A stretch of 64,000 bases of DNA from Solirubrobacteraceae bacterium (GCA_016462625.1 JAEMSV010000005.1:30633-94632), one strand, 5' to 3'. Shown: positions 43,702 through 52,140, numbered from the stretch's first letter. Notes: a model not told the origin generated them from the letters alone. A program made the numbers and translations.

Positions 43702-45045
43702 CTAGAGGCCGAGCTGGCCGCCGGTGGTGCTGGCGGTGCAGCTCCCGGCCTTGTTCAGAGCCAGCTGGCCGTGCAGCTTGCGCTTCGTCGCGGCCGAGAG
43801 CGCCTTGGCCCGGCGCAGGGAGCAGGCGGTGCGCTTCAGCGAGGAGCTGGAGCGCTTGAGCGCGCTGCGGTACCGCGCGCCCAGCGCGCCCTGGAGCGCA
43901 CCGGCGAGGTTCAGCGAGCCCGAGCTGACGGGCAGGCCCTTCTTGGCGCTGGCGAGCAGCGCGTCGCGCCAGCCGGCGGCGCCGAGATCCGGGCGGGCCG
44001 ACACGAGCAGCACTGCGGCGCCCGCGACGTGCGGGGCGGCCATCGACGTGCCCGTGCGGCGCTCGTAGCCGCCGCCGAGGGCGGTGGAGACGACGTCCTG
44101 GCCGGGCGCGGCGAGCTTCACGAACGCGGCGCCGAAGTTCGAGACGGACGAGAGCCCCCCGCCGGGGGCGGTCGCGGCGACGGTGAGCAGGAGCGGCGCG
44201 GTGAACGCGGCCGGGTAGACCGGGGTCTCGTCGATGCTGCGGCCGTCGTTGCCGGCCGCGCCGACGACGATGACGCCGCTGTCCGAGGCCAGCTGCACGG
44301 CCTCCTCGAACGCGCGGCTGTAGCCGGGGCCCGAGACGGAGAGGTTGATGACCTGCGCGCCGTTGGCGACCGCGTACCGGATGCCGAGCGCCAGGGTCGC
44401 GGCCGAGCCGATCGCGCCGGCGTCGAGGACCTTGATCGGCATGATCTTGGCCTTCCAGGCGACGCCGGCGACGCCGACCCCGTTGTTCCCCTTCGCGCCG
44501 ATGATGCCGGCGACGTGCGTGCCGTGTCCGTTGTCGTCCTGCGGGTTCGGCGAGTTGGCGACGAAGTTCCAGCCTCGGGCGTCGTCGACAAAGCCGTTGC
44601 CGTCGTCGTCGATGCCGTTCCCGGCGATCTCGTCGGTGTTCGCCCAGATGTTCTCGGCGAGGTCGGGGTGGTTGAGGTCCACGCCCGAGTCGATGACCGC
44701 GACCGTCACGTCGCTGCCGGTCGTCTGGTCCCACGCGGAGCCCGCGCCGATGACCTCGTTGTCCGTCAGCGACCACTGCTCGGAGAACAGCGGGTCGTTC
44801 GGCGTGGAGGCCGCGCCGTAGGTGCGGTTCGGCTCGGCGAAGCGCACACCTGACCGCTTGCCGGTGCGCGCTGCGAAGCCCGTGAGGCTGCGGAGCGCCG
44901 AGTCGCGGTGCTCGACCGTGATCCGGCCGTCGTCGTGCTGGACCAGGACACCGTCCGTACCCGCGGCGGAAGCCGGAGCGGCCGTCAGCACGACGGCGAT
45001 GGAACAGGCTGCGGCACACAAAGCACCGCGCTGGAACAGCGACAA
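43702..45045 (-). CDS. Secreted subtilisin-like serine protease (S8)
   Basis: A 447-residue subtilase. Signal peptide (LCAAACSIAVVLTAAPASAA), short propeptide, then the catalytic domain with aspartate in VAVIDSGVDLNHPD (about 118), histidine in NGHGTHVAGIIG (about 175) and serine in GTSMAAPHVAGAA (about 332), all intact. The C-terminal ~60 residues are Ser/Lys/Arg-rich (SALKRSSSSLKRTACSLRRA) with two cysteines, perhaps a wall-binding tail. It starts with TTG 45045 behind GGGAGGGC (5-base gap). The leader can pair with that ribosome site (see 45051-45106). Confidence 0.95.
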   Translation of the reverse strand: MSLFQRGALCAAACSIAVVLTAAPASAAGTDGVLVQHDDGRITVEHRDSALRSLTGFAARTGKRSGVRFAEPNRTYGAASTPNDPLFSEQWSLTDNEVIGAGSAWDQTTGSDVTVAVIDSGVDLNHPDLAENIWANTDEIAGNGIDDDGNGFVDDARGWNFVANSPNPQDDNGHGTHVAGIIGAKGNNGVGVAGVAWKAKIMPIKVLDAGAIGSAATLALGIRYAVANGAQVINLSVSGPGYSRAFEEAVQLASDSGVIVVGAAGNDGRSIDETPVYPAAFTAPLLLTVAATAPGGGLSSVSNFGAAFVKLAAPGQDVVSTALGGGYERRTGTSMAAPHVAGAAVLLVSARPDLGAAGWRDALLASAKKGLPVSSGSLNLAGALQGALGARYRSALKRSSSSLKRTACSLRRAKALSAATKRKLHGQLALNKAGSCTASTTGGQLGL

Positions 45046-45050
45046 GACTG

Positions 45051-45106
45051 GCCCTCCCTGGCCTCGGGGACTGCTGGCGGCACATCCGTGGCCGCCGTGG
45101 GAGGGC
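45051..45106 (-). promoter_or_regulatory. Candidate structured leader that can sequester the subtilase ribosome site
   Basis: On the minus strand GCCCTCCC (45106-45099) is perfectly complementary to the Shine-Dalgarno GGGAGGGC (45058-45051), 8 bp. Between them GGCGGC and GCCGCC form a 6-bp hairpin, and just before them CGGCG/CGCCG form another around AAAGAC. The whole could fold as a closed multi-helix element. It matches no riboswitch class I can recall. Confidence 0.5.
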
Positions 45107-45202
45107 TATCGGCGGTCTTTCGCCGTCCTTACGCTTCTCCTACCTGGATGTGGACAATCGTCCAGGCGGGCTCAACGTTCGGCTGGTTTCGCCGCGGGCT
45201 GC

Positions 45203-46135
45203 TCAGCCGCGCAGGGCGACTGCCGTGTCGCTGAACTGCGTGATCCGCTGCAGATGGCCGACGCGCTCGGCGATCTCGTCGCCCGTGAGGCGCGCCACGC
45301 GCTCCGTGCCGAACTCCTGCACGTTGAATGAGGCGACCGCCGTGCCGTACGCCGCCGCACGCGCGTACAGGTCCAGGTTCTGCTCCGCGCCGACGTGCTG
45401 GGCGAGGAAGCCGACGAAGCCGCCGGCGAAGCTGTCGCCCGCGCCGGTCGGGTCGATGACCTGCTCCATGGGATAGGCGGGCAGCCAGAAGGTGCCCTCC
45501 TCCATGATCACGCCGACGCCGTACTTGCCCTGCTTGGCGAGGACGGCCTTCGGGCCGAGATCCAGGATGTGCTTGGCCGCCGAGATGATCGGGGTCTTGC
45601 CCGAGTACATCTCGATCTCCTCGTCGTTGAGGATGACCACGTCGACGCCCTTGATCGTCTCCGTCAGCGACTCGTGGGCGATGTTGATCCACAGATCCAT
45701 CGAGTCGAGCGCGACGAACTTCGCGGCCGACTGCTCGTTGACCGCGCGCTGGAGGTCGGGCTGGATGTTCGCGAGGAACAGCGTCTCCGCGTCCTTGCTC
45801 TCCTGGGACAGCTTCGGCTCGAACGTCTCGAAGACGTTGAGGTCGGTGACGAGCGTCTCGCGCTGGTTGAGGTTCTCGCTGTAGACGCCCTTCCAGAAGA
45901 ACGTCTTGCCGCCCTCGACGTGCTCGATGTCGTCGGTGTTGATGCCGCGGTCGTGCAGGACCTTGTACTCGGCGTCACCGAAGTCGTCGCCCACCGGGCC
46001 GACGACCCGGACCTCGTCGAAGAAGGAGGCGGCCAGCGCGAAGTGCACGGCGGCGCCGCCGAGCATCTTCTCGCGCTCGCCGAACGGGGTCTTGACTGCG
46101 TCGTATGCGATGGAACCGACAACGGTGACGGACAT
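45203..46135 (-). CDS. PfkB-family carbohydrate/nucleoside kinase
   Basis: A 310-residue ribokinase-like kinase. VVGSIAYDAVKTPFG and LGGAAVHFALAASFF at the N terminus bind the sugar; VILNDEEIEMYSGKTPI is the middle region; the PfkB signature DPTGAGDSFAGGFVG, with the catalytic aspartate, is near 243. The phosphoryl acceptor is unknown (adenosine-kinase-like and sugar-kinase-like members share these motifs). ATG 46135 is 8 bases after TAGGGT, divergent from the quinone oxidoreductase gene. The 45046-45202 gap holds the subtilase leader. Confidence 0.92.
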   Translation of the reverse strand: MSVTVVGSIAYDAVKTPFGEREKMLGGAAVHFALAASFFDEVRVVGPVGDDFGDAEYKVLHDRGINTDDIEHVEGGKTFFWKGVYSENLNQRETLVTDLNVFETFEPKLSQESKDAETLFLANIQPDLQRAVNEQSAAKFVALDSMDLWINIAHESLTETIKGVDVVILNDEEIEMYSGKTPIISAAKHILDLGPKAVLAKQGKYGVGVIMEEGTFWLPAYPMEQVIDPTGAGDSFAGGFVGFLAQHVGAEQNLDLYARAAAYGTAVASFNVQEFGTERVARLTGDEIAERVGHLQRITQFSDTAVALRG

Positions 46136-46143
46136 GGGCGGGG

Positions 46144-46156
46144 ACCCTAGTAGCTT
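46144..46156. promoter_or_regulatory. Back-to-back leaderless promoters (TAGGGT minus, TAGCTT plus)
   Basis: Minus-strand TAGGGT (46149-46144) ends 8 bases before the kinase ATG 46135. Plus-strand TAGCTT (46151-46156) ends 7 bases before the oxidoreductase ATG 46164. The two starts are only 28 bases apart. Confidence 0.7.
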
Positions 46157-46163
46157 CCGGCCG

Positions 46164-47114
46164 ATGAAGGCAGTCCAGATCGAGGAGTTCGGGGGCCCCG
46201 AGGTCCTGCAGGTCGTCGACCTGCCCGTTCCGGTCCCCGCCGACGACGAGGTACTCATCCGCGTCACCCGCGCGGGACTGAACTTCGCCGACACCCATCA
46301 GCGCCACAACCAGTACGTCGAGGCGCGCGAGCTGCCGCTGATCCCGGGCGTCGAGGTCGCGGGCGTGCGCGAGGACACGGGCGAGCGCGTGGTCGCCCTG
46401 TGCGGGAACGGCGGCTACGCGGAGTACGCGACGGCGCCGGCCCCGCTCACGTTCCCGATCCCCGGCGGCGTGACCGATGAGCAGGCGCTCGCGGTGATCA
46501 TGCAGGGGCTCACGGCCTGGCACCTCTACAGGACCTTCGGCCGGGTCGCGCCCGGGGAGTCCGTGGTCGTCGGCAGCGCCGCCGGCGGGGTCGGCTCGCT
46601 CGCGGTCCAGCTCGGGTACGCCGAAGGCGCCCGCGTCATCGCGACCGCGTCGAACGCCGAGAAGCGAGCGCTCGCGCTGGAGCTCGGAGCGGACACCGCG
46701 ATCGACGGCGCGCCCGAAGGCCTGAAGGACCGCCTGATCGAGGCCAACGGCGGCGCGCCGGTCGACGTCGTCTTCGAGATGGCGGGCGGCCGGGTCTTCG
46801 AGGAGTCCTACGACGCGCTCGCGCCGCTGGGCCGGCTCGTCGTCTACGGCGTCGCTTCGCGGGAGCAGAACGAGATCCGCACCGGCAAGCTCATGCGCAC
46901 GAACCGCCAGGTCATCGGCTTCTGGATCCAGCCGCTGCTCGAGCGCCCGGAGCTCGTCGGCCCGCCGCTGCAGGACCTGTTCGGCCGGATCGCGCGCGGC
47001 GAGCTGCGCGTCGTCGTCGGCGCGACGTACCCGCTGTCAGCGGCGGCGGAGGCTCAGCTCGCGCTGGCCGAGCGGCGCTCGACCGGGAAGCTGCTGCTCG
47101 ACCCGACGGCCTGA
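46164..47114 (+). CDS. NADPH:quinone oxidoreductase-like zinc-free MDR protein
   Basis: A 316-residue medium-chain reductase of the quinone oxidoreductase group. MKAVQIEEFGGPEVLQ, the GLNFADTHQRHNQY segment, and the Rossmann motif VVVGSAAGGVGSLAVQLG (AxxGxxG) are typical; catalytic zinc cysteines are absent. NAD(P)H-dependent reduction of quinones or enones is expected. ATG 46164 follows TAGCTT by 7 bases. The last 61 bases overlap the 3' end of the convergent glycosyltransferase gene (47054-47114). Confidence 0.93.
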   Translation: MKAVQIEEFGGPEVLQVVDLPVPVPADDEVLIRVTRAGLNFADTHQRHNQYVEARELPLIPGVEVAGVREDTGERVVALCGNGGYAEYATAPAPLTFPIPGGVTDEQALAVIMQGLTAWHLYRTFGRVAPGESVVVGSAAGGVGSLAVQLGYAEGARVIATASNAEKRALALELGADTAIDGAPEGLKDRLIEANGGAPVDVVFEMAGGRVFEESYDALAPLGRLVVYGVASREQNEIRTGKLMRTNRQVIGFWIQPLLERPELVGPPLQDLFGRIARGELRVVVGATYPLSAAAEAQLALAERRSTGKLLLDPTA

Positions 47115-48277
47115 TCGCCGGCGACCGGCGGGACCGTGTCGACGGCGCCCGGCGTCGCGGCGAGCTGGATCGCGGCGACATTGCGGCCCATCGCGCGGTC
47201 GATCTCCTCGCGCAGGCGCGCCTGGAAGACCGGGACCGAGAACTCCTCCGCGCGGGCCCGGATGACCCGGGGATCGAACGCCTCCCAGTCGACGTGTCGC
47301 ATCGCCTCGGCGAACGCATCGACGTTGAGCGGCTCGGCGAAGACGCCGGTGCTGCCCTCGCGGATGATCTCGAGCGCGCCGCCGGCGCCAGCGGCGAGCA
47401 CCGGCCGCCCGGCCGCGTGGGCCTCGGCGGCGACGATGCCGAACTCCTCGACGGCGGGCATGACAAAGGCGCGGGCGCGCGCGTAGACGTCGGCCAGCTC
47501 CGCGTCGGAGACCCGGCCCAGGAAATCGGCCTCGGGGTAGTCGCGGCGGAGCCAGTACTCGTCCGGCCCGGTGCCGACGACCTTGATCGGCACGCCGGCC
47601 TTCCGCGCCGCTTCGAGCGCGACGAAGACGTTCTTGTGCCGGACGAGCTCGCAGACGACGAGGAAGTAGTCGTCGTGCTCCTCTCCGGGCGTGAAGCGGT
47701 CGACCGCGACTGGCGGATGGATCACCGACGAGTCGCGCCCGTAGAACTCGCGGATGCGGTCCCGGGTCAGCTCGGAGTTCGAGATGTAGTGCGTGACGCG
47801 CGTGGAGACGTGACGGTCCCAGTCGCGGACGCGGTCGAGCAGGCGCTCGCCGTAGCCGGTGGCCCAGCCGGGCATCTCGCTGATGGCGCGCTCGCGCTCG
47901 TGCCAGACGTAGCGGAACGGCGAGTGGCAGTAGCAGACGTGAATGGCGCCGTTCGGCGGCACGAGGCCGTGCGCGAACGCGCTGGAGCTCGAGACGACGA
48001 CGTCCGCGTCGGGGACGTGCAGCTTCTCGATGGCGCGCGGATAGAACGGCAGCAGACGGCGGAAACCCTGCTGCCTGACGCCCAGGCGCTGCAGGTACGA
48101 GGTGTGGATCTCGTGGCCGGAGAACCGGCCCTCGGTCGCCTCCTCGTCGTAGAGCAGGGTCGAGATCGGCGCGTCTGGCCAGCAGTCGGCCATCGCGCTG
48201 AAGACGCGCTCGGCGCCACGCAACACGAGCAGGTAGTCGTGTGCGAGCGCAACCCCCGAAGTTGCACCGTCCCTCAT
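47054..48277 (-). CDS. Glycosyltransferase family 4
   Basis: A 407-residue GT-B glycosyltransferase. The N-terminal domain has VALAHDYLLVLRGAERVF and a VCYCHSPFRYVW acceptor loop, resembling WbaZ-type mannosyltransferases. The C-terminal domain has the donor motif PAVEEFGIVAAEAHAAGRPVLA (EX7E). Donor and acceptor sugars unknown; cytoplasmic or membrane-associated. ATG 48277 is 9 bases after TACGAT. The 3' end, including the Ser-rich tail, overlaps the oxidoreductase gene on the other strand. Confidence 0.93.
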   Translation of the reverse strand: MRDGATSGVALAHDYLLVLRGAERVFSAMADCWPDAPISTLLYDEEATEGRFSGHEIHTSYLQRLGVRQQGFRRLLPFYPRAIEKLHVPDADVVVSSSSAFAHGLVPPNGAIHVCYCHSPFRYVWHERERAISEMPGWATGYGERLLDRVRDWDRHVSTRVTHYISNSELTRDRIREFYGRDSSVIHPPVAVDRFTPGEEHDDYFLVVCELVRHKNVFVALEAARKAGVPIKVVGTGPDEYWLRRDYPEADFLGRVSDAELADVYARARAFVMPAVEEFGIVAAEAHAAGRPVLAAGAGGALEIIREGSTGVFAEPLNVDAFAEAMRHVDWEAFDPRVIRARAEEFSVPVFQARLREEIDRAMGRNVAAIQLAATPGAVDTVPPVAGDQAVGSSSSFPVERRSASAS

Positions 48278-48286
48278 CCCGACCGG

Positions 48287-48292
48287 ATCGTA
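48287..48292 (-). promoter_or_regulatory. -10 hexamer TACGAT with upstream A/T-rich strip
   Basis: Minus-strand TACGAT, 9 bases, ATG 48277. An unusually A/T-rich strip (48318-48334) sits upstream of the -35 position and could act as an UP element. Confidence 0.6.
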
Positions 48293-48341
48293 ACGGAGCG
48301 CACTTCAGAACGCCACTGTTTATTTGTGTGTTGGGCGGGTA

Positions 48342-49511
48342 TCACAGGCCGTTTGTCCGTGGCCCCAAACGGCCGTAGACCGCCGCGACGCGGTCGGCTG
48401 CATGCGCCGGCGTGAAGCGCGCGCGGGCGGTGTTCCAGCCCGCTTCGCCAAGGATCCGGCGCTGCTCCGGGTCCGCGGCCAGGCGGCCCAGGGCGTCGGC
48501 CCAGGCGCGCGGGTCCTGGGGTGCGGCGAGCAGCCCGTCGGCGCCGTGGGTGACGATCTCCCTCGGCCCGCCGACGTCGGTGGCGACGACGGGCAGACGC
48601 ATCGCCATGCCCTCCACGACGATCCGGCCGAACGCCTCCTTCCAGGAGGGGACGAGCAGCACGTCGAGCGCGCGCAGGATCTCGGGGACGTCGCGCCGCT
48701 CGCCCAGGAAGCGGACGCGGTCGGCGATCCCGAGCCGGTCGGGGAGCACGTGCAGCTCGTCGGCGTACGCCTGGTTGTCGAGCCGCGCCGTCTGGAACTT
48801 CGCCGAGCCGACGACGAGCAGCCGCAGCTCCGGGTGCTGCTCGGCGAGCAGCGCGACCGCCCGGATCGCGTCCTCCTGCCCCTTCCACGGGGTCAGCTGG
48901 GCGACGACGGCCGCCACGACCTCGTCCTCGCCGAGCCCCAGCTCCGCCCGGGCGGCGGCGCGGTCGTAGCGATCGGGATCGAACCGCTGCACGTCGATCG
49001 GGTTGTGGATGACGTGCAGCGGGGTGCTGCGCGGCCGCGCCGGGAACTCGCCGGCGACGAGCTCGGAGATGCAGATGAGCGCCGAAGCGCGCACGCGCGT
49101 GTATTGGAGGATCGCGGAGCTGACGGCCCCTTCCGGCGTCCAGTCGCGCACGTGGACCACGGTGGGCAGCGCGCCGGCACCGGCGAACATCGTCGCGATG
49201 AGCCCCGCGCGGGTCGTGTTCGCATGGACGAGGTCGAACCCGCCCCCGCGCCCGATCCCGGCGATCCGCCGTCCGTCGGCCACGATTCCGGCGATGGCCT
49301 TCGGGGTCTCGACGGGATGCAGCTGGAGGTTCACGTCGGTGCCCGTGATGACGTGGACGGGCAGCCCACGGTCGCGCGCGGCGTCGGCGAAGTCCCCCTC
49401 CGGACACGCCATCTCCGCATCGACGCGGTCCCGAAGCCCCTCGATGAGCGTCAGGAGCGAGTGCTCGGCCCCGCTCATCTGGGCGGTCTGGTTGACGTAG
49501 AGAACGCGCAT
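48342..49511 (-). CDS. Glycosyltransferase family 4
   Basis: A 389-residue GT-B enzyme: MRVLYVNQTAQMSGAEHSL with the N-terminal nucleotide-fold glycine region, VHVRDWTPEG, and the GT4 donor motif LLVPSWKEAFGRIVVEGMAM (EX7E) followed by PVVATDVGGPREIV. It transfers a sugar from an NDP donor, specificity unknown. ATG 49511 aligns with the family start and lies 11 bases after TACGCT; a start 13 codons earlier would run into the promoter. Upstream neighbour of the other glycosyltransferase on the same strand, but each has its own promoter. Confidence 0.93.
   Translation of the reverse strand: MRVLYVNQTAQMSGAEHSLLTLIEGLRDRVDAEMACPEGDFADAARDRGLPVHVITGTDVNLQLHPVETPKAIAGIVADGRRIAGIGRGGGFDLVHANTTRAGLIATMFAGAGALPTVVHVRDWTPEGAVSSAILQYTRVRASALICISELVAGEFPARPRSTPLHVIHNPIDVQRFDPDRYDRAAARAELGLGEDEVVAAVVAQLTPWKGQEDAIRAVALLAEQHPELRLLVVGSAKFQTARLDNQAYADELHVLPDRLGIADRVRFLGERRDVPEILRALDVLLVPSWKEAFGRIVVEGMAMRLPVVATDVGGPREIVTHGADGLLAAPQDPRAWADALGRLAADPEQRRILGEAGWNTARARFTPAHAADRVAAVYGRLGPRTNGL
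48347..48374 (-). terminator. Hairpin at the 3' end of the second glycosyltransferase gene
   Basis: GGCCGTTTG (48347-48355) and CAAACGGCC (48366-48374) form a perfect 9-bp stem with a 10-base loop. It overlaps the last codons of the gene (stop at 48342). Confidence 0.55.
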
Positions 49512-49522
49512 ACGCGTCGCGG

Positions 49523-49528
49523 AGCGTA
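49523..49528 (-). promoter_or_regulatory. -10 hexamer TACGCT of the 49511 glycosyltransferase gene
   Basis: Minus-strand TACGCT, 11 bases, ATG 49511. Divergent from the helicase promoter at 49552. Confidence 0.5.
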
Positions 49529-49551
49529 GACGGGAATTCGCCGAGACCACC

Positions 49552-49557
49552 TAGAGT
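49552..49557 (+). promoter_or_regulatory. -10 hexamer TAGAGT, leaderless promoter of the helicase gene
   Basis: TAGAGT, 9 bases, ATG 49567. Confidence 0.6.
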
Positions 49558-49566
49558 GGTGCGCGA

Positions 49567-50988
49567 ATGACGAGCTTCGCGGATCTCCGCCTGTCAGAGC
49601 CCGTCCTGCGAGCGCTCCAGGACGTCGGCTACGAAAAGCCTTCCCCCATCCAAGAACAGGCGATCCCGCCGCTCATGGAAGGCCGGGACATGATCGGTCA
49701 GGCGCAGACCGGATCGGGCAAGACCGCAGCGTTTGGGCTGCCCTTGATCGAGAACGTCGATCCGGACGTCAGGGAGGTCCAGGCGCTGGTCCTCACGCCG
49801 ACCCGCGAGCTGTGCATCCAGGTCACGCAGGCGATCCGCTCCTACGGCGTGCACAAGGGCGTCGACGTCGTTGCCGTGTTCGGCGGCGCGCCGATCCGCA
49901 CCCAGCAGGCGCAGCTGCGCGCTGGCGGGCACATCGTGGTCGGCACGGTCGGCCGCGTGAAGGACCTCATCAGCCGACACTCGCTCGCGCTGCACAGCTG
50001 CCGCTACGTCGTGCTCGACGAGGCGGACGAGATGCTCGACCTCGGCTTCCTCGAGGACGTCGAGAAGATCCTGTCGCTGACGCCCAACGGCCGGCAGACC
50101 GCGCTCTTCAGCGCGACGATGCCGCCGCCGATCGCCAAGCTGGCCGACCGCTACCTGTACGACCCCGCGCTCGTGAAGGTCAAGGCGCAGACGCTGACCG
50201 TCGACTCCGTCGAGCAGTTCCAGCTCGAGGTCAAGGCGCCGGACAAAGCCGAGAAGCTCGTCGAGGTCCTCCGCCAGGAGCGCCCCGACCAGGCCATCGT
50301 CTTCGTCCGCACCAAGGTCCGCTGCGACCAGCTCAACCGCAAGCTCCGCGACGGCGGCCTGAACGTCAAGGCGCTGCACGGCGACATGAGCCAGGGCTCG
50401 CGCGACGGCGTGATGCTGAGCTTCAAGGGCGGCCGCGTGCCGATCCTGGTCGCCACCGACGTCGCCGCCCGCGGGCTCGACATCTCCACCGTGACGCACG
50501 TCGTGAACTTCGACGTCCCGACGTCGCCGGACGTCTACGTCCACCGCATCGGCCGCACCGGCCGGGTCGGACGATCGGGTCGCGCGGTGACCTTCGTCGA
50601 GCCGCGGCAGAAGCGCGAGCTCGAGGCCATCGAAGAGCACATCGGCACCAAGATCTCCCAGTGGGAGCCGGGCAAGCACGTGGCGCCCGCAAAGGTCGAG
50701 GAGACGCCGCGCCGCCACAGCAAGCCGCGGCTCTCGCGCAACGGCGATGAGGCGTACTCCAAGTTGATCCTCGCCAGCGGCCGGTCCGACGGCCTGGAGG
50801 TCTCCGACGTCGTCCACGCGGTCGTCGAGCACGCCGGCCTGGACGGCGAGGCGGTGCGGGACGTGAAGGTTCTGACGAAGTTCTCGTTCGTCTCGGTGCC
50901 GGCCTCCGAGGTCGAGCGCGTCGTGTCCGCCGTCGACGGCCAGTCCGTCAACGGCGTCACGCTCCGGGTCGAGCCCGCAGCGGCGTAG
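49567..50988 (+). CDS. DEAD-box RNA helicase with C-terminal RNA-binding domain
   Basis: A 473-residue ATP-dependent RNA helicase. Q motif (YEKPSPIQEQAIP), motif I AQTGSGKT, Ia PTREL, II DEADEMLDLGF, III SAT, then IVFVRTK, VATDVAARGLDI and VI HRIGRTGRVGRSG are all intact. The C-terminal ~75 residues (after a basic linker) resemble the DbpA/CsdA RNA-binding domain (VSDVVHAVVEHAGLDGEAV). Likely roles are cold-shock RNA remodelling or ribosome assembly. It is followed by a constant-loop hairpin at 51024-51051. Confidence 0.95.
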   Translation: MTSFADLRLSEPVLRALQDVGYEKPSPIQEQAIPPLMEGRDMIGQAQTGSGKTAAFGLPLIENVDPDVREVQALVLTPTRELCIQVTQAIRSYGVHKGVDVVAVFGGAPIRTQQAQLRAGGHIVVGTVGRVKDLISRHSLALHSCRYVVLDEADEMLDLGFLEDVEKILSLTPNGRQTALFSATMPPPIAKLADRYLYDPALVKVKAQTLTVDSVEQFQLEVKAPDKAEKLVEVLRQERPDQAIVFVRTKVRCDQLNRKLRDGGLNVKALHGDMSQGSRDGVMLSFKGGRVPILVATDVAARGLDISTVTHVVNFDVPTSPDVYVHRIGRTGRVGRSGRAVTFVEPRQKRELEAIEEHIGTKISQWEPGKHVAPAKVEETPRRHSKPRLSRNGDEAYSKLILASGRSDGLEVSDVVHAVVEHAGLDGEAVRDVKVLTKFSFVSVPASEVERVVSAVDGQSVNGVTLRVEPAAA

Positions 50989-51023
50989 TCGCGGAACCTG
51001 CGGCCTGAGGCCTTGGTTCCGTC

Positions 51024-51051
51024 GGAAGAACTCGCTGACGCTCCTTCTTCC
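51024..51051 (+). repeat. Constant-loop hairpin, copy 1 (after the helicase gene)
   Basis: Arms GGAAGAA (51024-51030) and TTCTTCC (51045-51051) pair perfectly; the loop is CTCGCTGACGCTCC. The same loop type with different but fully paired arms occurs at 54147-54176 and 54180-54208. It may act as a terminator for the helicase gene. Confidence 0.65.
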
Positions 51052-51061
51052 ACCCATTGGG

Positions 51062-51067
51062 TAGCCT
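51062..51067 (+). promoter_or_regulatory. -10 hexamer TAGCCT, leaderless promoter of the zinc-ribbon gene
   Basis: TAGCCT, 7 bases, GTG 51075. This decides the start against an in-frame TTG at 51057 that lies before the hexamer. Confidence 0.7.
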
Positions 51068-51074
51068 CACTCCT

Positions 51075-52106
51075 GTGAGGACGCTGCTGCGCAAGCCCGC
51101 CCCTGCCCCGGAGTCGGCGGCACCCGCCGAGCCCGCCGCCGTCGAGGCGACGGCGAACGGCAACGGCGCGATGCCCGCGCCTCCGTCGATCCCGGCGCCC
51201 GTCTCGGGCCCGTCGTGCACCGTCTGCGGCGCCGTGATGGCGACCTCGCAGGACTGGTGCCTGGAGTGCGGCACCGCGGCCCCGGGACGGCTCGGCCAGC
51301 GCCCGGGCTGGCGTCTGGGCGCCCTCGTCCTCGCGCTGACCCTGCTGCTCGTCGGCGGGGCGGCCGTCGCGGGCTACGCCGCCGTGACCGGCGACGCCGA
51401 GCGGCAGACCGCCGCCCAGAACCCCGCGCCCGGCACGCCTGTCCCCGCGCCCGCCGCGACCCCGCCTGCGCCGGCCAAGCCGACCAGCGAGCCGCCGAAG
51501 ATCGAGGCCCCTGCGCCGACGACCGCCGACTCCACCGCGGACGATCTTGCCTCGCCGTCGCTTGACGACACGACCGTCGCTCCCGTCCAGCCCGTGCCCG
51601 ACACCACCGGGACGGATCCCGGGACCGGCAACGACACGAGCACCACCCCCGACGAGCCGACGTTCACCGCCTTCGACATCAAGGCCGACGACCTCGAGGT
51701 CTACGACCCGTACCAGCGGCCCGGGGCCGAGTTCGGCGATCCGGCGGACGCCCTCGCCGACAAGGACCCGTTCTTCGACGTGACCGTTCCGGCCGACGGT
51801 GAGGACATCGGCGCCGGGCTCGTCGTCGACCTCGGCGCGGTCCGCACGGTCCGCGAGATCACGTTCCGCACGACGACACCGGACTTCGGCCTGGAGATCT
51901 ACGGTGTCTCGAAGGGGATCCCGCCCGGCATCAACACCGGCTGGCGCCTACTCGACGACGAGGCGCTGCCGGACGGCGAGCGCGAGATCACGATCACCCT
52001 CGAGGACGACGGTGCGAAGGCCCGTCGGCTCCTGCTGTGGTTCGGCGCAGCGCCGAATCCGGACGATCCGCGGGTGTCGATCGGCGAGCTCGAAGTTCTC
52101 GGATAG
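51075..52106 (+). CDS. Zinc-ribbon membrane protein with extracytoplasmic beta domain
   Basis: A 343-residue protein: Pro/Ala-rich N terminus, a zinc ribbon (about 47-65) with CTVCG and CLECG, one membrane helix (about 84-108, GALVLALTLLLVGGAAVAGY), a long Pro/Thr/Ala/Asp linker of about 90 residues outside the membrane, and a C-terminal beta domain of about 145 residues. That domain reads like a galactose-binding/discoidin-type sandwich (FFDVTVPADG, VVDLGAVRTVREITFRT, RRLLLWFGA). It may link cytoplasmic sensing to a wall or sugar ligand outside; this is inference. Confidence 0.82.
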   Translation: MRTLLRKPAPAPESAAPAEPAAVEATANGNGAMPAPPSIPAPVSGPSCTVCGAVMATSQDWCLECGTAAPGRLGQRPGWRLGALVLALTLLLVGGAAVAGYAAVTGDAERQTAAQNPAPGTPVPAPAATPPAPAKPTSEPPKIEAPAPTTADSTADDLASPSLDDTTVAPVQPVPDTTGTDPGTGNDTSTTPDEPTFTAFDIKADDLEVYDPYQRPGAEFGDPADALADKDPFFDVTVPADGEDIGAGLVVDLGAVRTVREITFRTTTPDFGLEIYGVSKGIPPGINTGWRLLDDEALPDGEREITITLEDDGAKARRLLLWFGAAPNPDDPRVSIGELEVLG

Positions 52107-52140
52107 GGCCGGGGGCCTTTCCCGGCGCGAGGGCCGTCGC

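Noticed and set aside
45046..45150. Cyclic di-GMP, cyclic di-AMP or cobalamin riboswitch in the subtilase leader
   Set aside because: None of the conserved core strings of these classes is present; only generic hairpins and the anti-Shine-Dalgarno pairing can be supported.
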